64,000 nt of DNA from an uncultured Clostridia bacterium (GCA_944362705.1 CALVTO010000002.1:266818-330817); one strand, 5' to 3'. Positions 55,083 through 64,000 are shown, numbered from the stretch's first letter. Translations and numbers: made by a program. The notes: a model not told the origin generated them from the sequence alone.

Positions 55083-55838
55083 TTATAATTGATCGGCTAT
55101 AAAGTATAAAATGTTTTTAATACTTAAATATTGATGCATAAACCCAAATACGTGTTGAGAAATATATCCGCCTATGTATGAATTATCTATATATACAAAA
55201 AACTCTTGTAAAAAACTAATTTCAGTAAAGTAGGAAAGTATGGCAAATATAATGACTACATAAGTGAAACCTCGAACTAAACCAAATATGCCTCCGAATG
55301 TTCTATCAACCCAATTTAAACTACTTGCTTGTACTTTTTTACATAATTTATTTAAAAGTGTTTTTACAATAAGAATAACTATTCCTACTAGAATAAATGA
55401 AATTACCAAACTTATAAACGTTCCTAACGATTGGCCGAGTAAACCGCCCAATGTAAAAGTTTCTTTATTCGCAAGGTTTTCTGGCGTTATTTGAAACAGC
55501 CCTGTTAAATACTTGCGTATAAATTTACTTCTTGTACCGTTTTGTAAGGTGGTTTGTATATGCGTATTTATTTCTTCTTGTGTTGCTAAGTCAACCATGT
55601 TTGTGCCCCAATCAGCGCAACCGTTTACAAGTGATGTTTCGATACTGCTAGAAATGGCTGACTGCAAACCAAACCAACGGTTAAGAAGCGTTGATAATGG
55701 CTTGGTTGCAACAATGCACAAAACAATGTTAATAAAGCCACTAAACAAAGAACTAAATGATTTTATAAACCCTTGAAAGCACCCAACAATAACGGCAATA
55801 AGAACGATGACTATGATAACAATATCAACAACGTTCAC
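55083..55838 (-). CDS. CvpA family membrane protein
   Basis: A 251-residue protein with four to five hydrophobic segments. It has the CvpA-type N-terminus VVDIVIIVIVLIAVIVGCFQGFIKSF and the late block LNWVDRTFGGIFGLVRGFTYV, which is the family's best-conserved segment. A loop of about 70 residues lies between the second and third segments. CvpA proteins are needed for colicin V production in E. coli, and for envelope functions elsewhere; the role in Gram-positives is unclear. I chose GTG 55838 (AGAGG upstream), because the upstream ATG at 55862 lies inside a LexA operator. Regulation by DNA damage is predicted. Confidence 0.82.
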   Translation of the reverse strand: MNVVDIVIIVIVLIAVIVGCFQGFIKSFSSLFSGFINIVLCIVATKPLSTLLNRWFGLQSAISSSIETSLVNGCADWGTNMVDLATQEEINTHIQTTLQNGTRSKFIRKYLTGLFQITPENLANKETFTLGGLLGQSLGTFISLVISFILVGIVILIVKTLLNKLCKKVQASSLNWVDRTFGGIFGLVRGFTYVVIIFAILSYFTEISFLQEFFVYIDNSYIGGYISQHVFGFMHQYLSIKNILYFIADQL

Positions 55839-55854
55839 ACACACCTCTTTAAAT

Positions 55855-55870
55855 TCGAACATTTGTTCGA
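55855..55870. promoter_or_regulatory. LexA (SOS) operator
   Basis: TCGAACATTTGTTCGA: a perfect 16-bp inverted repeat containing CGAAC-N4-GTTCG, the Bacillota LexA consensus. It lies between a TATA-rich promoter region and the cvpA start. Confidence 0.88.
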
Positions 55871-56231
55871 TTTTTATATACTTGTTTTGTTTATATATAT
55901 AGTATACACAACTTTTTACTTTTTGTAAATATTCTTTGAACGTAAAACCTTGTTGTTTTTTAAAATAAATGTTTATTATTTTTCATGCAAAAAATAAGTT
56001 TATACAACATTGGGTTTGTAAAAAATACATACAATTGAAAACTATGTAAACATTGTTTGGGGTTTGTGTGCCTTATGTAATTTTTGGTTGTTTGTAAAAA
56101 GTAAAAGATAAAAAATGATATTTTACACCCGTGAAATTTTTTAAGAAAATTGGCTTTGTAGACTTTATATATTAGATTGCTAAAAAACGTCAGGATTCTT
56201 GGCTTTTACATGGGAACTTGTACAAAAATTG
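55871..56231. other. AT-rich spacer between cvpA and ftsH promoters
   Basis: It contains the cvpA promoter region (TATAAA, TATACT on the reverse strand). I see nothing else in it. Confidence 0.5.
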
Positions 56232-56260
56232 TTGTTAAAATTAGGAGTTTATGGTAATAT
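56232..56260 (+). promoter_or_regulatory. ftsH promoter
   Basis: TTGTTA (56232-56237), a 17-bp spacer and extended TGG-TAATAT (56255-56260), followed by AGGAGG. Confidence 0.65.
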
Positions 56261-56285
56261 ACTTAAATATATAGGAGGATTTAGC

Positions 56286-58499
56286 GTGCAAAACAACGAA
56301 AATCAAAAACCTGCACAAAAAAGCTTTTTTGTGCGTAACATTATAATGATTTTAGTGATAGCTTTAACGCTATCTTTAATGGTGTATTTTATTTCTAGTA
56401 ATAGAAATGGGAAGGAAATATACCCTTCTACTTTTATAACACAGTTAAATGAAGGTAATGTACAACGTGTAGAGTTTACCAACAATAAAGTCTATGTAAC
56501 GTATAAAGACAATACAAAAGTTTGGTTTTACAATCGTTCGGAAGATGCCATTAATGACATAGTTATTGCATATAATAAAACGAACGAACAAGATGCTTCT
56601 AAGAAAATTATTATTTCTTATGGTAGCACAACCACCTTTTCTGTATTAAACATTATTTACCCAGTGCTTATGTTTGCTTCGGTAATTTTACTTGCTGTGT
56701 TTATTATGCGGTCGATTAAAAATGCAAATAAAGGGTCGTTAGATTTTGTAAAAAATAGAGCGCGTATAGCGCAAAGTAATGTTCGATTTTCTGATGTAGC
56801 CGGCATTGATGAAGAAAGAGAAGAACTTTCTGAAATTGTAGAATTTTTGAAAGACCCTTCTAAGTTTGCGCAAATGGGTGCTCGTGTACCGAAAGGTGTG
56901 TTGCTTGTTGGTAGACCTGGTACAGGTAAAACTTTGCTTGCAAAAGCTATTGCCGGTGAAGCAGGGGTTCCGTTTTTTACCATAAGCGGTTCTGATTTTA
57001 TGGAACTATTTGTGGGTGTAGGTGCAAGCCGTGTAAGAGATTTATTTGAAACAGCGAAAAAAGCAAAACCTTGTATTATTTTTATTGATGAAATTGATGC
57101 GATTGGTCGTCAGCGTGGCACAGGTATGGGTGGTGGTAACGATGAACGCGAACAAACCTTAAACCAAATGCTTGTGCAGATGGATGGGTTTGAACCAAAT
57201 GAAGGTATGATTGTGATTGCCGCTACGAACCGTGTAGATATCCTAGACCCTGCGTTATTAAGACCTGGTAGGTTTGATAGACAGATTCATGTTCCGATTC
57301 CTGACGTAAAAGGAAGAGAGGCTATTTTAAAAGTTCATTCAAAAAATAAACCTTTAGATGCATCGCTTGATTTACAACAAGTAGCAAGAATTACGAGTGG
57401 ATTTACAGGCGCTGATATTGAAAACTTATTAAATGAAGCTGCTATTTTAGCAGTGAGGAAACATCAAAAAACAATTGATATGATTTGCATTAACGATGCA
57501 ATTCAAAAAGTTACACTTGGGCCACAAAAGAAAAGCCGTGTGATGACAGAAAGTGATAAATATTTGACTGCCGTACATGAAGCAGGGCATGCAATTGTGT
57601 GCAAAAATTTACAAAAGAATGTTACCGTACACGAAGTTTCCATTATTCCACGTGGGTATGCTGGTGGATATACGCAAATGCGACCAACGGACGATTCTAC
57701 ATACCAAACAAAGAGCGATTTATTAAACGATATTGCGGTTGCTTTGGGCGGTAGAATGGCGGAAAAATTGTATTTAGATGATATTTCTACCGGAGCAAGC
57801 GGAGACCTTGAACAAGCAACAAAAATTGCACGCGCTATGGTGGTTACGTTTGGTATGAGTGAAGAAGTTGGACTTGTACACCTAGGTGGAAACGACAATG
57901 AATTTTTCTTGGGAAGAGATTATCAGAGCCGTTTAAATTACAGTGAAAAAGAAGCTGCTTTAATTGATGCAGAAATTAGAAAACTTATAAACTCGGCACA
58001 AACCATGGCCGAAAAGGTTTTGACGAAACATAAAAAAGCTTTACATGTTTTAGTAGATTGTTTGCTTGAAAAAGAAACGGTGTACGCAGATGAAATTGAC
58101 CAAATTATGCAAGGAAAAACAAAAGAAGAAGTTCTTGCGTATATTGAACAAAAAACAGCGCATAAAGAAAGTTTGGTTGAAGATAAAAAAGAAAGTAAAA
58201 ACGAAACGAGTGACAAACAAAACAAAACGCAAACCCAAACAACTGCGACGAGCATAAAAGCCACAACAGAAGAGAGAGAAAGTGATCAAGGCGCGAAAGC
58301 AGAAGAAAAGGGGATAGAAAAAAACAAAAAGCAAACGTTGGGCGAAGATGAAAAACGTAGTGAAACAAAGAAATCTGTAACAAAAAGTAACGCGACAACG
58401 AAAAAAACAAGCGGAACTTCTGCAAGAAAAACAACAAAGAAACAAGCACAACGTTCAACAAAAAATGCAAAACTAGATACAAAGGAAGATGCGGAATAG
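56286..58499 (+). CDS. ftsH: ATP-dependent zinc metalloprotease FtsH
   Basis: A 737-residue membrane AAA+ protease that degrades unstable membrane and regulatory proteins. It has two membrane helices (about 17-38 and 118-140) around a small extracellular domain. The AAA domain has Walker [15 protein letters not shown] (Arg where GPPGTGKT is usual), [14 protein letters not shown] and [10 protein letters not shown]. The protease domain has VHEAGHAIV. After about residue 620 comes a Lys/Thr/Glu-rich low-complexity tail of roughly 115 residues. The start is GTG 56286, set by AGGAGG; the longer frame upstream includes promoter sequence. Confidence 0.95.
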   Translation: MQNNENQKPAQKSFFVRNIIMILVIALTLSLMVYFISSNRNGKEIYPSTFITQLNEGNVQRVEFTNNKVYVTYKDNTKVWFYNRSEDAINDIVIAYNKTNEQDASKKIIISYGSTTTFSVLNIIYPVLMFASVILLAVFIMRSIKNANKGSLDFVKNRARIAQSNVRFSDVAGIDEEREELSEIVEFLKDPSKFAQMGARVPKGVLLVGRPGTGKTLLAKAIAGEAGVPFFTISGSDFMELFVGVGASRVRDLFETAKKAKPCIIFIDEIDAIGRQRGTGMGGGNDEREQTLNQMLVQMDGFEPNEGMIVIAATNRVDILDPALLRPGRFDRQIHVPIPDVKGREAILKVHSKNKPLDASLDLQQVARITSGFTGADIENLLNEAAILAVRKHQKTIDMICINDAIQKVTLGPQKKSRVMTESDKYLTAVHEAGHAIVCKNLQKNVTVHEVSIIPRGYAGGYTQMRPTDDSTYQTKSDLLNDIAVALGGRMAEKLYLDDISTGASGDLEQATKIARAMVVTFGMSEEVGLVHLGGNDNEFFLGRDYQSRLNYSEKEAALIDAEIRKLINSAQTMAEKVLTKHKKALHVLVDCLLEKETVYADEIDQIMQGKTKEEVLAYIEQKTAHKESLVEDKKESKNETSDKQNKTQTQTTATSIKATTEERESDQGAKAEEKGIEKNKKQTLGEDEKRSETKKSVTKSNATTKKTSGTSARKTTKKQAQRSTKNAKLDTKEDAE

Positions 58500-58500
58500 T

Positions 58501-59085
58501 ATGAAAAAATATGTTATAAGCATAGGGTGTTTTTTAGGGGTATTGTTACTTTTATTTGTTACTATGGCTATTGTGCCTATGAAAGAAACTATACCTGTTG
58601 GCAAACCGACAACCATTCGCGTGTACAATCAATCTTTAACACCTAAAACTTACCAAGAGGGTTCGCAAAAAGAAAACTATGATGCCATATTTTCGTATGT
58701 AACCAATATGACAAAGGTTTCCATTTTACAGCGCTTAATGGCGACCAATACAGCGGTAGCTGGATGGACGCAACCAACTAATGGAAAAGAATATGTATAT
58801 TCAAATCAATTGCAATCAAAAGGGGTTTGTGTGGAATTATTATTTGACGAAGCGCAAAGTTTTATTGTGAACATTGATGGAAGTACGAAAAAGATAGAAA
58901 CAAAAGCGTTATTGTTTGAAGTAAAACCTAGTAAAAACGCTTATGTGGCCAACATATATTTTGGTATAAACAACAGTTCGACGTCGCCACAATATGTGTC
59001 TTCTGACGGGAATTCTTATCCGTTACAAACCGTTGTTCGAACCTATTCGCTTTATAAGTATATTTTAGATATTACAAAAAAATAA
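58501..59085 (+). CDS. Membrane-anchored hypothetical protein downstream of ftsH
   Basis: I do not recognise this 194-residue product. It starts with MKKYVISIG and a single hydrophobic segment (about 5-25), then PMKETIPVGKPTTI; the absence of a lipobox suggests an anchored or cleaved secreted protein. The rest is strand-rich with polar loops (GVCVELLFDEAQSFIVNIDG). It begins one base after the ftsH stop and ends at a terminator, so it is co-transcribed with ftsH. Confidence 0.78.
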   Translation: MKKYVISIGCFLGVLLLLFVTMAIVPMKETIPVGKPTTIRVYNQSLTPKTYQEGSQKENYDAIFSYVTNMTKVSILQRLMATNTAVAGWTQPTNGKEYVYSNQLQSKGVCVELLFDEAQSFIVNIDGSTKKIETKALLFEVKPSKNAYVANIYFGINNSSTSPQYVSSDGNSYPLQTVVRTYSLYKYILDITKK

Positions 59086-59113
59086 AAGCAGTGCTATGGC
59101 ACTGCTTTTTTTG
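59083..59113. terminator. Terminator of the ftsH operon
   Basis: AAAAGCAGTGC-TATG-GCACTGCTTTT with a T7 run. Confidence 0.9.
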
Positions 59114-59176
59114 TTGTATTTTTTATGTGTGCTTGGTTTGTAAAAATCATATATTTTATGTTTGTTATAAAATACT

Positions 59177-60274
59177 TTATACGTTGAAACGGAACAGCAT
59201 AACATCGCCATCTTGAACAACATAATCTTTGCCTTCTACGCGAACCTTGCCTTTTTCTTTTGCTTGCGTGTATCCGCCACACTCTACAAGAGTTTCGTAA
59301 GGAACAACTTCGGCGCGAATAAACCCTTTTTCAAAATCGGTATGAATTTTTCCTGCGGCTTGTGGCGCTTTGGTGCCTTTGGTAATGGTCCATGCGCGAA
59401 CTTCTTTTTCGCCAGCAGTTAAAAAAGATATTTGCCCAAGTAGCGCGTAGCCTACTTGAATGATGCGATCGAGCCCACTAGATGTTAACCCTAAATCTTC
59501 TAAGAAAAGTGCACGTTCTTCGTCGTCAAGCTCTGTAAGTTCTTGTTCGACTTTTGCACTTATAACCAATACTTGTGCCTTTTCGGCTTGCGCGATTTGT
59601 TTTACAACAACAACTTCGGGAATTTCATCTTCGGATTTGTTTAAGTCGCTTTCAGCAATATTGCATGCATAAATAACGGGTTTGGTGGTGATTAAAAACA
59701 ATGTTTGCATAAATTCGTTTTCTTCTGCGCTGAATGATAATGTGCGGGCAGGCTTTCCTTCGTTAAGCACGGTTTCTAGTTTTTCTAAAACGCCAAGTTG
59801 CCAAGTACTTTCTTTATCGCCACTTTTTGCTTTTTTTAAAACTTTTTCTTTTTGTTTTTGTACGCTTTCTAAGTCGGATAAAGCTAACTCTATATTGATG
59901 GTTTCGATATCTCTTGCTGGGTTAATGCTACCTTCTACGTGGGTTATGTTGGCATCTTTAAAACAGCGAACAACATGCACAATAGCTTCACATTCACGAA
60001 TAGATGCTAAAAAGCGGTTTCCTAAACCTTCGCCACGGCTGGCGCCCTTGACTAAGCCAGCAATATCTACAAATTTTAGCAAAGCTGGTGTTATTTTTTT
60101 TGTGTGGTATAGTTCACCTAAAACGTCTAACCGATGATCGGGGACGGCTACTACGCCAACGTTTGGCTCGATGGTGCAAAACGGATAATTGGCACTTTCT
60201 GCGCCTGCTTTCGTTATTGCATTAAATAAGGTGCTTTTTCCAACGTTTGGCAAGCCTACAACTCCTAGTTCCAT
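59177..60274 (-). CDS. ychF: Redox-regulated ATPase YchF (OLA1-type)
   Basis: A 365-residue Obg-like protein that prefers ATP. It has VGLPNVGKSTLFNAITKAG, the loop NYPFCTIEPNVGVVAVPD, DIAGLVKGASRGEGLGNRFL, and the coiled coil around LSDLESVQKQKEKVLKKA. The C-terminal TGS-like domain contains KIHTDFEKGFIRAEVV and VQDGDVMLFRFNV. The usual G4 NKxD is altered, as in the family. AAAGGAG precedes the ATG. Confidence 0.96.
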   Translation of the reverse strand: MELGVVGLPNVGKSTLFNAITKAGAESANYPFCTIEPNVGVVAVPDHRLDVLGELYHTKKITPALLKFVDIAGLVKGASRGEGLGNRFLASIRECEAIVHVVRCFKDANITHVEGSINPARDIETINIELALSDLESVQKQKEKVLKKAKSGDKESTWQLGVLEKLETVLNEGKPARTLSFSAEENEFMQTLFLITTKPVIYACNIAESDLNKSEDEIPEVVVVKQIAQAEKAQVLVISAKVEQELTELDDEERALFLEDLGLTSSGLDRIIQVGYALLGQISFLTAGEKEVRAWTITKGTKAPQAAGKIHTDFEKGFIRAEVVPYETLVECGGYTQAKEKGKVRVEGKDYVVQDGDVMLFRFNV

Positions 60275-60327
60275 AATGTTCTCCTTTTATCTTTGTTAAG
60301 TATACACACTTTTTATGCTTTTGCAAA

Positions 60328-60358
60328 TAAAAAAACGCCGTTTATTTCGGCGTTTTTA
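60328..60358. terminator. Hairpin terminator
   Basis: A6-CGCCG-TTTATTT-CGGCG-T5, just beyond the stop of the Cys-rich gene on the reverse strand. Confidence 0.85.
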
Positions 60359-60361
60359 GAG

Positions 60362-60547
60362 TTATTTTCCGCAATCTTTGGTTGGTTTTATATCGCAACT
60401 ACTATCCTTTTTATCGCAACCGCAACTGTCTTTTTTGTAGCGACTGCTCGTTTTGCTTGATGATACATCAGCAATCCCTTCTTTTGTCATGCTTTTTTCT
60501 GTTTTTGCATGCGATGATTGTTTTTTTGTTTTTACAGTATGTTCCAT
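60362..60547 (-). CDS. Small Cys/Lys/Ser-rich protein
   Basis: A 61-residue protein. The first 40 residues are Lys/Ser/Thr-rich and look disordered. The end holds four Cys (SCGCDKKDSSC and DCGK), resembling a metal- or redox-active tail. AAAAGGAG lies at good spacing before ATG 60547 and a terminator follows the stop directly, so it is a credible gene. I do not recognise a family. Confidence 0.65.
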   Translation of the reverse strand: MEHTVKTKKQSSHAKTEKSMTKEGIADVSSSKTSSRYKKDSCGCDKKDSSCDIKPTKDCGK

Positions 60548-60676
60548 ATATTTCTCCTTTTTAGTTTTCTATGTTTAGTATGCTCGAATTTGTTATTTTT
60601 ATACATGTACTTTTTTATATTTAATTGCACTTTCAAGTATTTTTGTGGTACTATGAAAAAAAAGGCGGTACAAAGT

Positions 60677-61129
60677 ATGATTGATCATAAATGGGATAAA
60701 AGATTTATTGAAATGGCAGAACTTGTAGGTACTTGGAGCAGTTGTTATAAATCTAACAGAAAAGTGGGGGCTGTGATTGTGCGTGATAAACGTATTATTG
60801 CGACGGGATATAATGGTGCACCGAAAGGTATAAAAAGTTGCGTAGAGCGTGGGGAATGTATGCGCGTTAAGAACAATATTGCAAGTGGAACAAGGCAAGA
60901 ACTTTGCTATGCAATTCACGCTGAGCAAAATGCCATTGTGCAGGCTGCAAAAATGGGGGCAAGTGTAGATGGCGCAACCATTTATGTAACGCATCAACCT
61001 TGTTCGATTTGTACAAAATTTATTATAAATGCCGGAATTAAGCGCATTGTATACAAAGAACCATATCCTGACGAATTTGCCTTAGAATTGATAAAGGAAG
61101 CAGGAATTGAAATTGAACAATATAAATAA
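60677..61129 (+). CDS. dCMP deaminase (ComEB-like)
   Basis: A 150-residue zinc deaminase converting dCMP to dUMP. It has RKVGAVIVRDKRIIATGYNGAP, CYAIHAEQNAIVQAA (zinc His and catalytic Glu) and HQPCSICTKFIINAGIKRIVY (two zinc Cys). Start 60677 has AAGGCGG nine bases upstream and matches the family start. The longer frames reach into the promoter. The SDR gene follows after 11 bases. Confidence 0.92.
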   Translation: MIDHKWDKRFIEMAELVGTWSSCYKSNRKVGAVIVRDKRIIATGYNGAPKGIKSCVERGECMRVKNNIASGTRQELCYAIHAEQNAIVQAAKMGASVDGATIYVTHQPCSICTKFIINAGIKRIVYKEPYPDEFALELIKEAGIEIEQYK

Positions 61130-61140
61130 AGGAATATGTT

Positions 61141-61962
61141 ATGAATACGTGGATTATTACAGGTGTAACAAGTGGTATTGGTAAGGAACTTGCGAAACTT
61201 TGTATACGAAAACAAATTGCTGTTATAGGCGTTGGCAGAAACCAAGAGAAGTTACAAAAAGTGCAACAAGAATTAGGCCCACTTTTTACACCGATGTGTT
61301 TTGATGTTTCTGATACGTTAGCCTGGGACGCTTTTGCCAAAAAATTACAAGAAGAAAACCGTACGGATATTGCTTGCTTGGTAAATAATGCAGGACAGTT
61401 GCCTTCGTGCAAACGTTTTGATGCGTATTCGTTAGAAGAAATTCAACGAACAATGCAAACAAATTTCTTAGCGGCGGTATATGCCAGCAAGGCTTTATTG
61501 CCAATTTTATTAAAATATAATAAACCAACCATTGCAAATGTAACAAGTTCCGCTGCCTTAGCTAGTATGGCAGGAACTTCGTTGTATAGTGCAAGCAAGG
61601 CTGCTTTGAAGGCGTTTACGGAATCGATGCGTGAAGAACTAAAAGGACTTGTACGCGTGGTTTTATTATGCCCTGGTACAACAAAAACAGACGTGTTTCG
61701 AAATCAGGCAGAAGATTTTAAAAGCAATGCAAACCATATTGGCATGCGTGCAGATGTTATGGCAAAAAAGATTTTTGCGGCAATTCAACATAAAAAACGT
61801 CGAGCCGTTATAGGGTTTGACGCGAAAATGATGGACATTCTTTACAGATATTTTCCACGTAGTACGCCGGCTACACTTTCTTCGGTATTAAAAAAGTCGA
61901 AAATGGACGCTTACCAAACAATGTATAGGAAAGAGAAAAATGACAAGAACGGAACAAATTGA
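61141..61962 (+). CDS. Short-chain dehydrogenase/reductase
   Basis: A 273-residue Rossmann oxidoreductase. The cofactor site is ITGVTSGIGKELAKL, with GRNQEK after strand 2. LVNNAG is the NNAG motif, SSAALASMAGTSLYSASKAALK holds the catalytic Ser, Tyr and Lys, and LCPGTTKTDVF follows. The substrate is unknown. It overlaps the TtcA-like gene by 23 bases and belongs to the dCMP deaminase operon. Confidence 0.9.
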   Translation: MNTWIITGVTSGIGKELAKLCIRKQIAVIGVGRNQEKLQKVQQELGPLFTPMCFDVSDTLAWDAFAKKLQEENRTDIACLVNNAGQLPSCKRFDAYSLEEIQRTMQTNFLAAVYASKALLPILLKYNKPTIANVTSSAALASMAGTSLYSASKAALKAFTESMREELKGLVRVVLLCPGTTKTDVFRNQAEDFKSNANHIGMRADVMAKKIFAAIQHKKRRAVIGFDAKMMDILYRYFPRSTPATLSSVLKKSKMDAYQTMYRKEKNDKNGTN

Positions 61963-62779
61963 GCGCAGTTTAATTAAACGGTTTCGCACAGATATATGGA
62001 AAAAATTTATTCGGGCAGTTAATGAATATAAAATGATTGAAGAAAATGACTGTATTGCCGTTTGTATTTCTGGTGGTAAAGATAGTATGCTTTTAGCAAA
62101 ATGTATGCAGGAAATACAACGACATGGTAAAATGCAATTTACATTAAAATGCATTGTTATGGACCCCGGATATTCCAAAGAAAATATGGCGCAAATTCGT
62201 AAAAATTTAGAAATTTTAGGTATTGATGCACATATATTTACGTCGAATATTTTTGACGTGGTACACCAAGCGGGTGGCTCACCTTGTTATTTATGCGCGC
62301 GCATGCGACGGGGCTGTTTATATAATTATGCGCAAAGTTTGGGCTGTAATAAAATTGCGTTGGGTCACCATTTTGATGATGTGATTGAAACGGTTTTGTT
62401 AAGTATGTTTTATGGTTCGGAAATAAAAACCATGATGCCCAAAGTGGTAAGCGAGCATTTTGAAAACATGGAACTTATACGACCGCTATATATGGTGCCT
62501 GAAAAAGATATTATGCAGTGGTGTGTGTATAATGATTTACATTTTTTACACTGTGCTTGCAAGTTTACGGAAGAAATAGAAACGAAAGATAAAGAAGAAA
62601 ATTCAAAACGTAAGCTTGTGAAAAAATTTATTGACATGCTTCGTTCAAGAAATGAGCGCATTGATGAAAATATATTTACAAGTTTACACAACGTTAATAT
62701 AGATGCTTTGCCCGGTTACAGAAAAAACGGGACAAAACATAGTTTTTTAGAAAACTATAAAAAAAATAAAGGCGAATAA
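61940..62779 (+). CDS. TtcA-like tRNA thiolation protein (PP-loop)
   Basis: A 279-residue adenylating PP-loop protein. The ATP site is CISGGKDSMLLAKCM. CYLCARMRRGCLYNYA has the Cys-x-x-Cys pair, ALGHHFDDVIETVLLSMFYG the family helix, and FLHCACKF supplies a third Cys. The three Cys are those that hold the 4Fe-4S cluster in TtcA, which makes 2-thiocytidine in tRNA. In Bacillota related proteins may act on other sulfur chemistry, so the product is uncertain. AGGAAAGAG precedes the ATG. Confidence 0.85.
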   Translation: MTRTEQIERSLIKRFRTDIWKKFIRAVNEYKMIEENDCIAVCISGGKDSMLLAKCMQEIQRHGKMQFTLKCIVMDPGYSKENMAQIRKNLEILGIDAHIFTSNIFDVVHQAGGSPCYLCARMRRGCLYNYAQSLGCNKIALGHHFDDVIETVLLSMFYGSEIKTMMPKVVSEHFENMELIRPLYMVPEKDIMQWCVYNDLHFLHCACKFTEEIETKDKEENSKRKLVKKFIDMLRSRNERIDENIFTSLHNVNIDALPGYRKNGTKHSFLENYKKNKGE

Positions 62780-62795
62780 CGCCTTTATTTTTTTT
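62760..62795. terminator. Bidirectional hairpin terminator
   Basis: AAATAAAGGCG-AATAA-CGCCTTTATTT with a T8 run, between convergent genes. Confidence 0.88.
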
Positions 62796-62819
62796 CATTT
62801 TTATTTTTTAACTTATGTA

Positions 62820-63998
62820 TTAGTGAATGGGTGTCGTTCTTTTTAACCCTCGTTGCGGTTGGTTTTCTAAACTTCGTTGTGGTTTTAGACCTCGAAAACC
62901 GTAGTCTAAAAGCATTTGCTTATCTGAAACAAGTGTTTGTTTTATGATGTGTTTTTTGGCGTGGAATTCAGTGTGAGCGTATGCGGTAGGGAATAATCGT
63001 GATTCAATATTTTCCATATGATTTACGCTAGGTTCATCGAGTGCAAACTTTTTCGCGCTTGCTTGCGTGCTCCCCATAAAACGCTTACAGTTTTCTATTT
63101 CTGCTTGTTGTTCTAAACGGAAATATTCTAACAGTTTTGGATTTTTTGTTAGTTTTGCTACTTCTTCCATTTCGATAAGTGCTGCGTTACGCGCATCTTG
63201 TTCTTCGGCGGAAGCAAAATATTCTGCAAAGCTTACAGCTTTATTTCCTTCATGCATTTTTAACATGCTTGTTACAAAACTATAATCGCCTGTTTTTTCT
63301 TCTTGGTCGATATTATGAAATTGTAAGCGATGTCTTGATTCGTGGTAAATATTGCTTAACAAACATGCACCTATGTATTCGTTATTGATGCCTTCTTCGC
63401 GACAAATTTTTATAAAATCTAACAATTTTTTATTGATATGCAATTCTTGCGCGCCAACATCGTATTCGGCAAATGTAAACGAGCCGGCAGGGTCGTTCAT
63501 GTCTTTAAAACTTACTTTACATGGTGGTATGTTGTTTTCTTCGCAATAGGTGTTGTGCAAACTTTGGCAAAGCTCTAAAATTTCTTGATCGCTTAAATCG
63601 TATAAACGGTCGCCTGTAAGCATTTCAATGCGGGCTGATTTACTTAAATCATCAAAGCTTGTGGAAAAATCGCCTTGTTCTGTTACATAGTCTTCGCCTT
63701 CTGCTTTACGTTGGTATGCTGTTTCTAGATCGTATACGGATGTTGTTTGCTGCGCTGTTGTAATAATTTGTGGCAAGTTGTTTTGTGCATAGTTATTTTC
63801 TTGCAACGTTTTTTCTGCCGCTATTTCATCGATAACAACATCGGCTACTTCTGGATTTTCTACAATGACTTCTTGCATGGCTTCCGCTTCTTTGGCCACA
63901 GCTTCGTTTTGCAAAGATTCTTGCAATTCTCTTAAAAATCTTGCGAGTGCTTCTTGCTGTTCTTTCGTTGCTTTTTTTCGTTTACTATTTTGCAAAGC
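62820..63998 (-). CDS. HExxH-containing protein, 5' end outside window
   Basis: At least 391 residues are visible; the frame is open to the right window edge, with only a TTG near it, so the true start may lie outside. The first 100 residues are helical and Glu/Gln-rich. Then come YDLSDQEILELC, a strand segment (KVSFKDMNDPAGSFTFAEYD), and NIYHESRHRLQFHN with an HExxH zinc motif. It is followed by EYFASAEEQDARNAALIEM, where zincins of this kind place a downstream acidic ligand. The C-terminus repeats a GLKPQR/GLKRTT-type phrase. A zincin peptidase is likely by motif. The substrate is unknown. Confidence 0.65.
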   Translation of the reverse strand, partial: ALQNSKRKKATKEQQEALARFLRELQESLQNEAVAKEAEAMQEVIVENPEVADVVIDEIAAEKTLQENNYAQNNLPQIITTAQQTTSVYDLETAYQRKAEGEDYVTEQGDFSTSFDDLSKSARIEMLTGDRLYDLSDQEILELCQSLHNTYCEENNIPPCKVSFKDMNDPAGSFTFAEYDVGAQELHINKKLLDFIKICREEGINNEYIGACLLSNIYHESRHRLQFHNIDQEEKTGDYSFVTSMLKMHEGNKAVSFAEYFASAEEQDARNAALIEMEEVAKLTKNPKLLEYFRLEQQAEIENCKRFMGSTQASAKKFALDEPSVNHMENIESRLFPTAYAHTEFHAKKHIIKQTLVSDKQMLLDYGFRGLKPQRSLENQPQRGLKRTTPIH

Positions 63999-64000
63999 AA

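Noticed and set aside
58050..58482. Long reverse-strand open frames over the ftsH tail
   Set aside because: They arise from the Lys/Thr/Glu-rich low-complexity codons read backwards, and have no ribosome site or promoter.

Overview
The window looks like the replication-origin region of an AT-rich Gram-positive-type bacterium, most likely a Bacillota (Clostridia-like, anaerobic or gut) lineage. This is an inference from the low G+C (about one third by eye), the gene content (dnaA, dnaN, recF, gyrBA, rpmH-rnpA-yidD-yidC-jag-mnmE-mnmG-parA-parB), a perfect Bacillota-type LexA operator, canonical parS sites, AGGAGG-type ribosome sites and a phosphoketolase. TGA does serve as a stop codon here (the MFS gene at 30634 and the small gene at 21243 both end in it), so the standard bacterial code applies.

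Layout. 1-5975: an unknown partial gene, an M16 peptidase with a broken paralogue, a LemA/DUF3137 pair and cardiolipin synthase. 6-12.3 kb: a nucleoside phosphorylase, two unknown genes, a 23S rRNA uracil methyltransferase, and an acetyltransferase-only GlmU with GlmM (UDP-GlcNAc precursor synthesis). 12.4-20.6 kb: GNAT acetyltransferase, S51 peptidase, tRNA-Leu(CAG), an FAD oxidoreductase plus Fe-S flavoprotein operon, phosphoketolase and MutY. 20.5-22.3 kb: a two-gene insertion (putative MuF/DUF6883-like toxin and DUF4926-like partner) lying between two 141-bp copies of the mutY 3' end. 22.3-30.6 kb: a nucleotide operon (HD nucleotidase, thymidylate kinase, nonsense-broken gene), a P-type ATPase, a PHP phosphoesterase, a Ham1-like pyrophosphatase, an integrase remnant and tRNA-Arg. 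30.6-35 kb: MFS carrier, AlkD-like, signal peptidase I, DegV, lipoprotein.

Origin core, 35-53 kb. recF, gyrB and gyrA run leftward; dnaA, dnaN, rpmH...parB run rightward. The origin unwinding element appears to be the dnaA-dnaN gap at 42474-42617: four identical TTATTAACA boxes, a GC cluster, a run of TAC trinucleotides (DnaA-trio type) and an AT-rich stretch. After parB lies about 2 kb without genes that carries five parS sites. Rightward genes continue with cvpA (reverse strand, LexA-controlled), ftsH, ychF, a dCMP deaminase, an SDR, a TtcA-like protein and a partial HExxH protein.

The most unusual general signal is transcriptional. At least nine genes lack a Shine-Dalgarno site and instead have a clear -10 box, often extended TGn, only 6-8 nt before the start codon, which predicts leaderless mRNAs. 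Genes inside operons mostly carry ordinary ribosome sites. Other points of interest are the mutY-duplication island, the parS field with a 40-bp palindrome, a tRNA-Leu promoter fragment driving a GNAT gene, and several recently broken genes.
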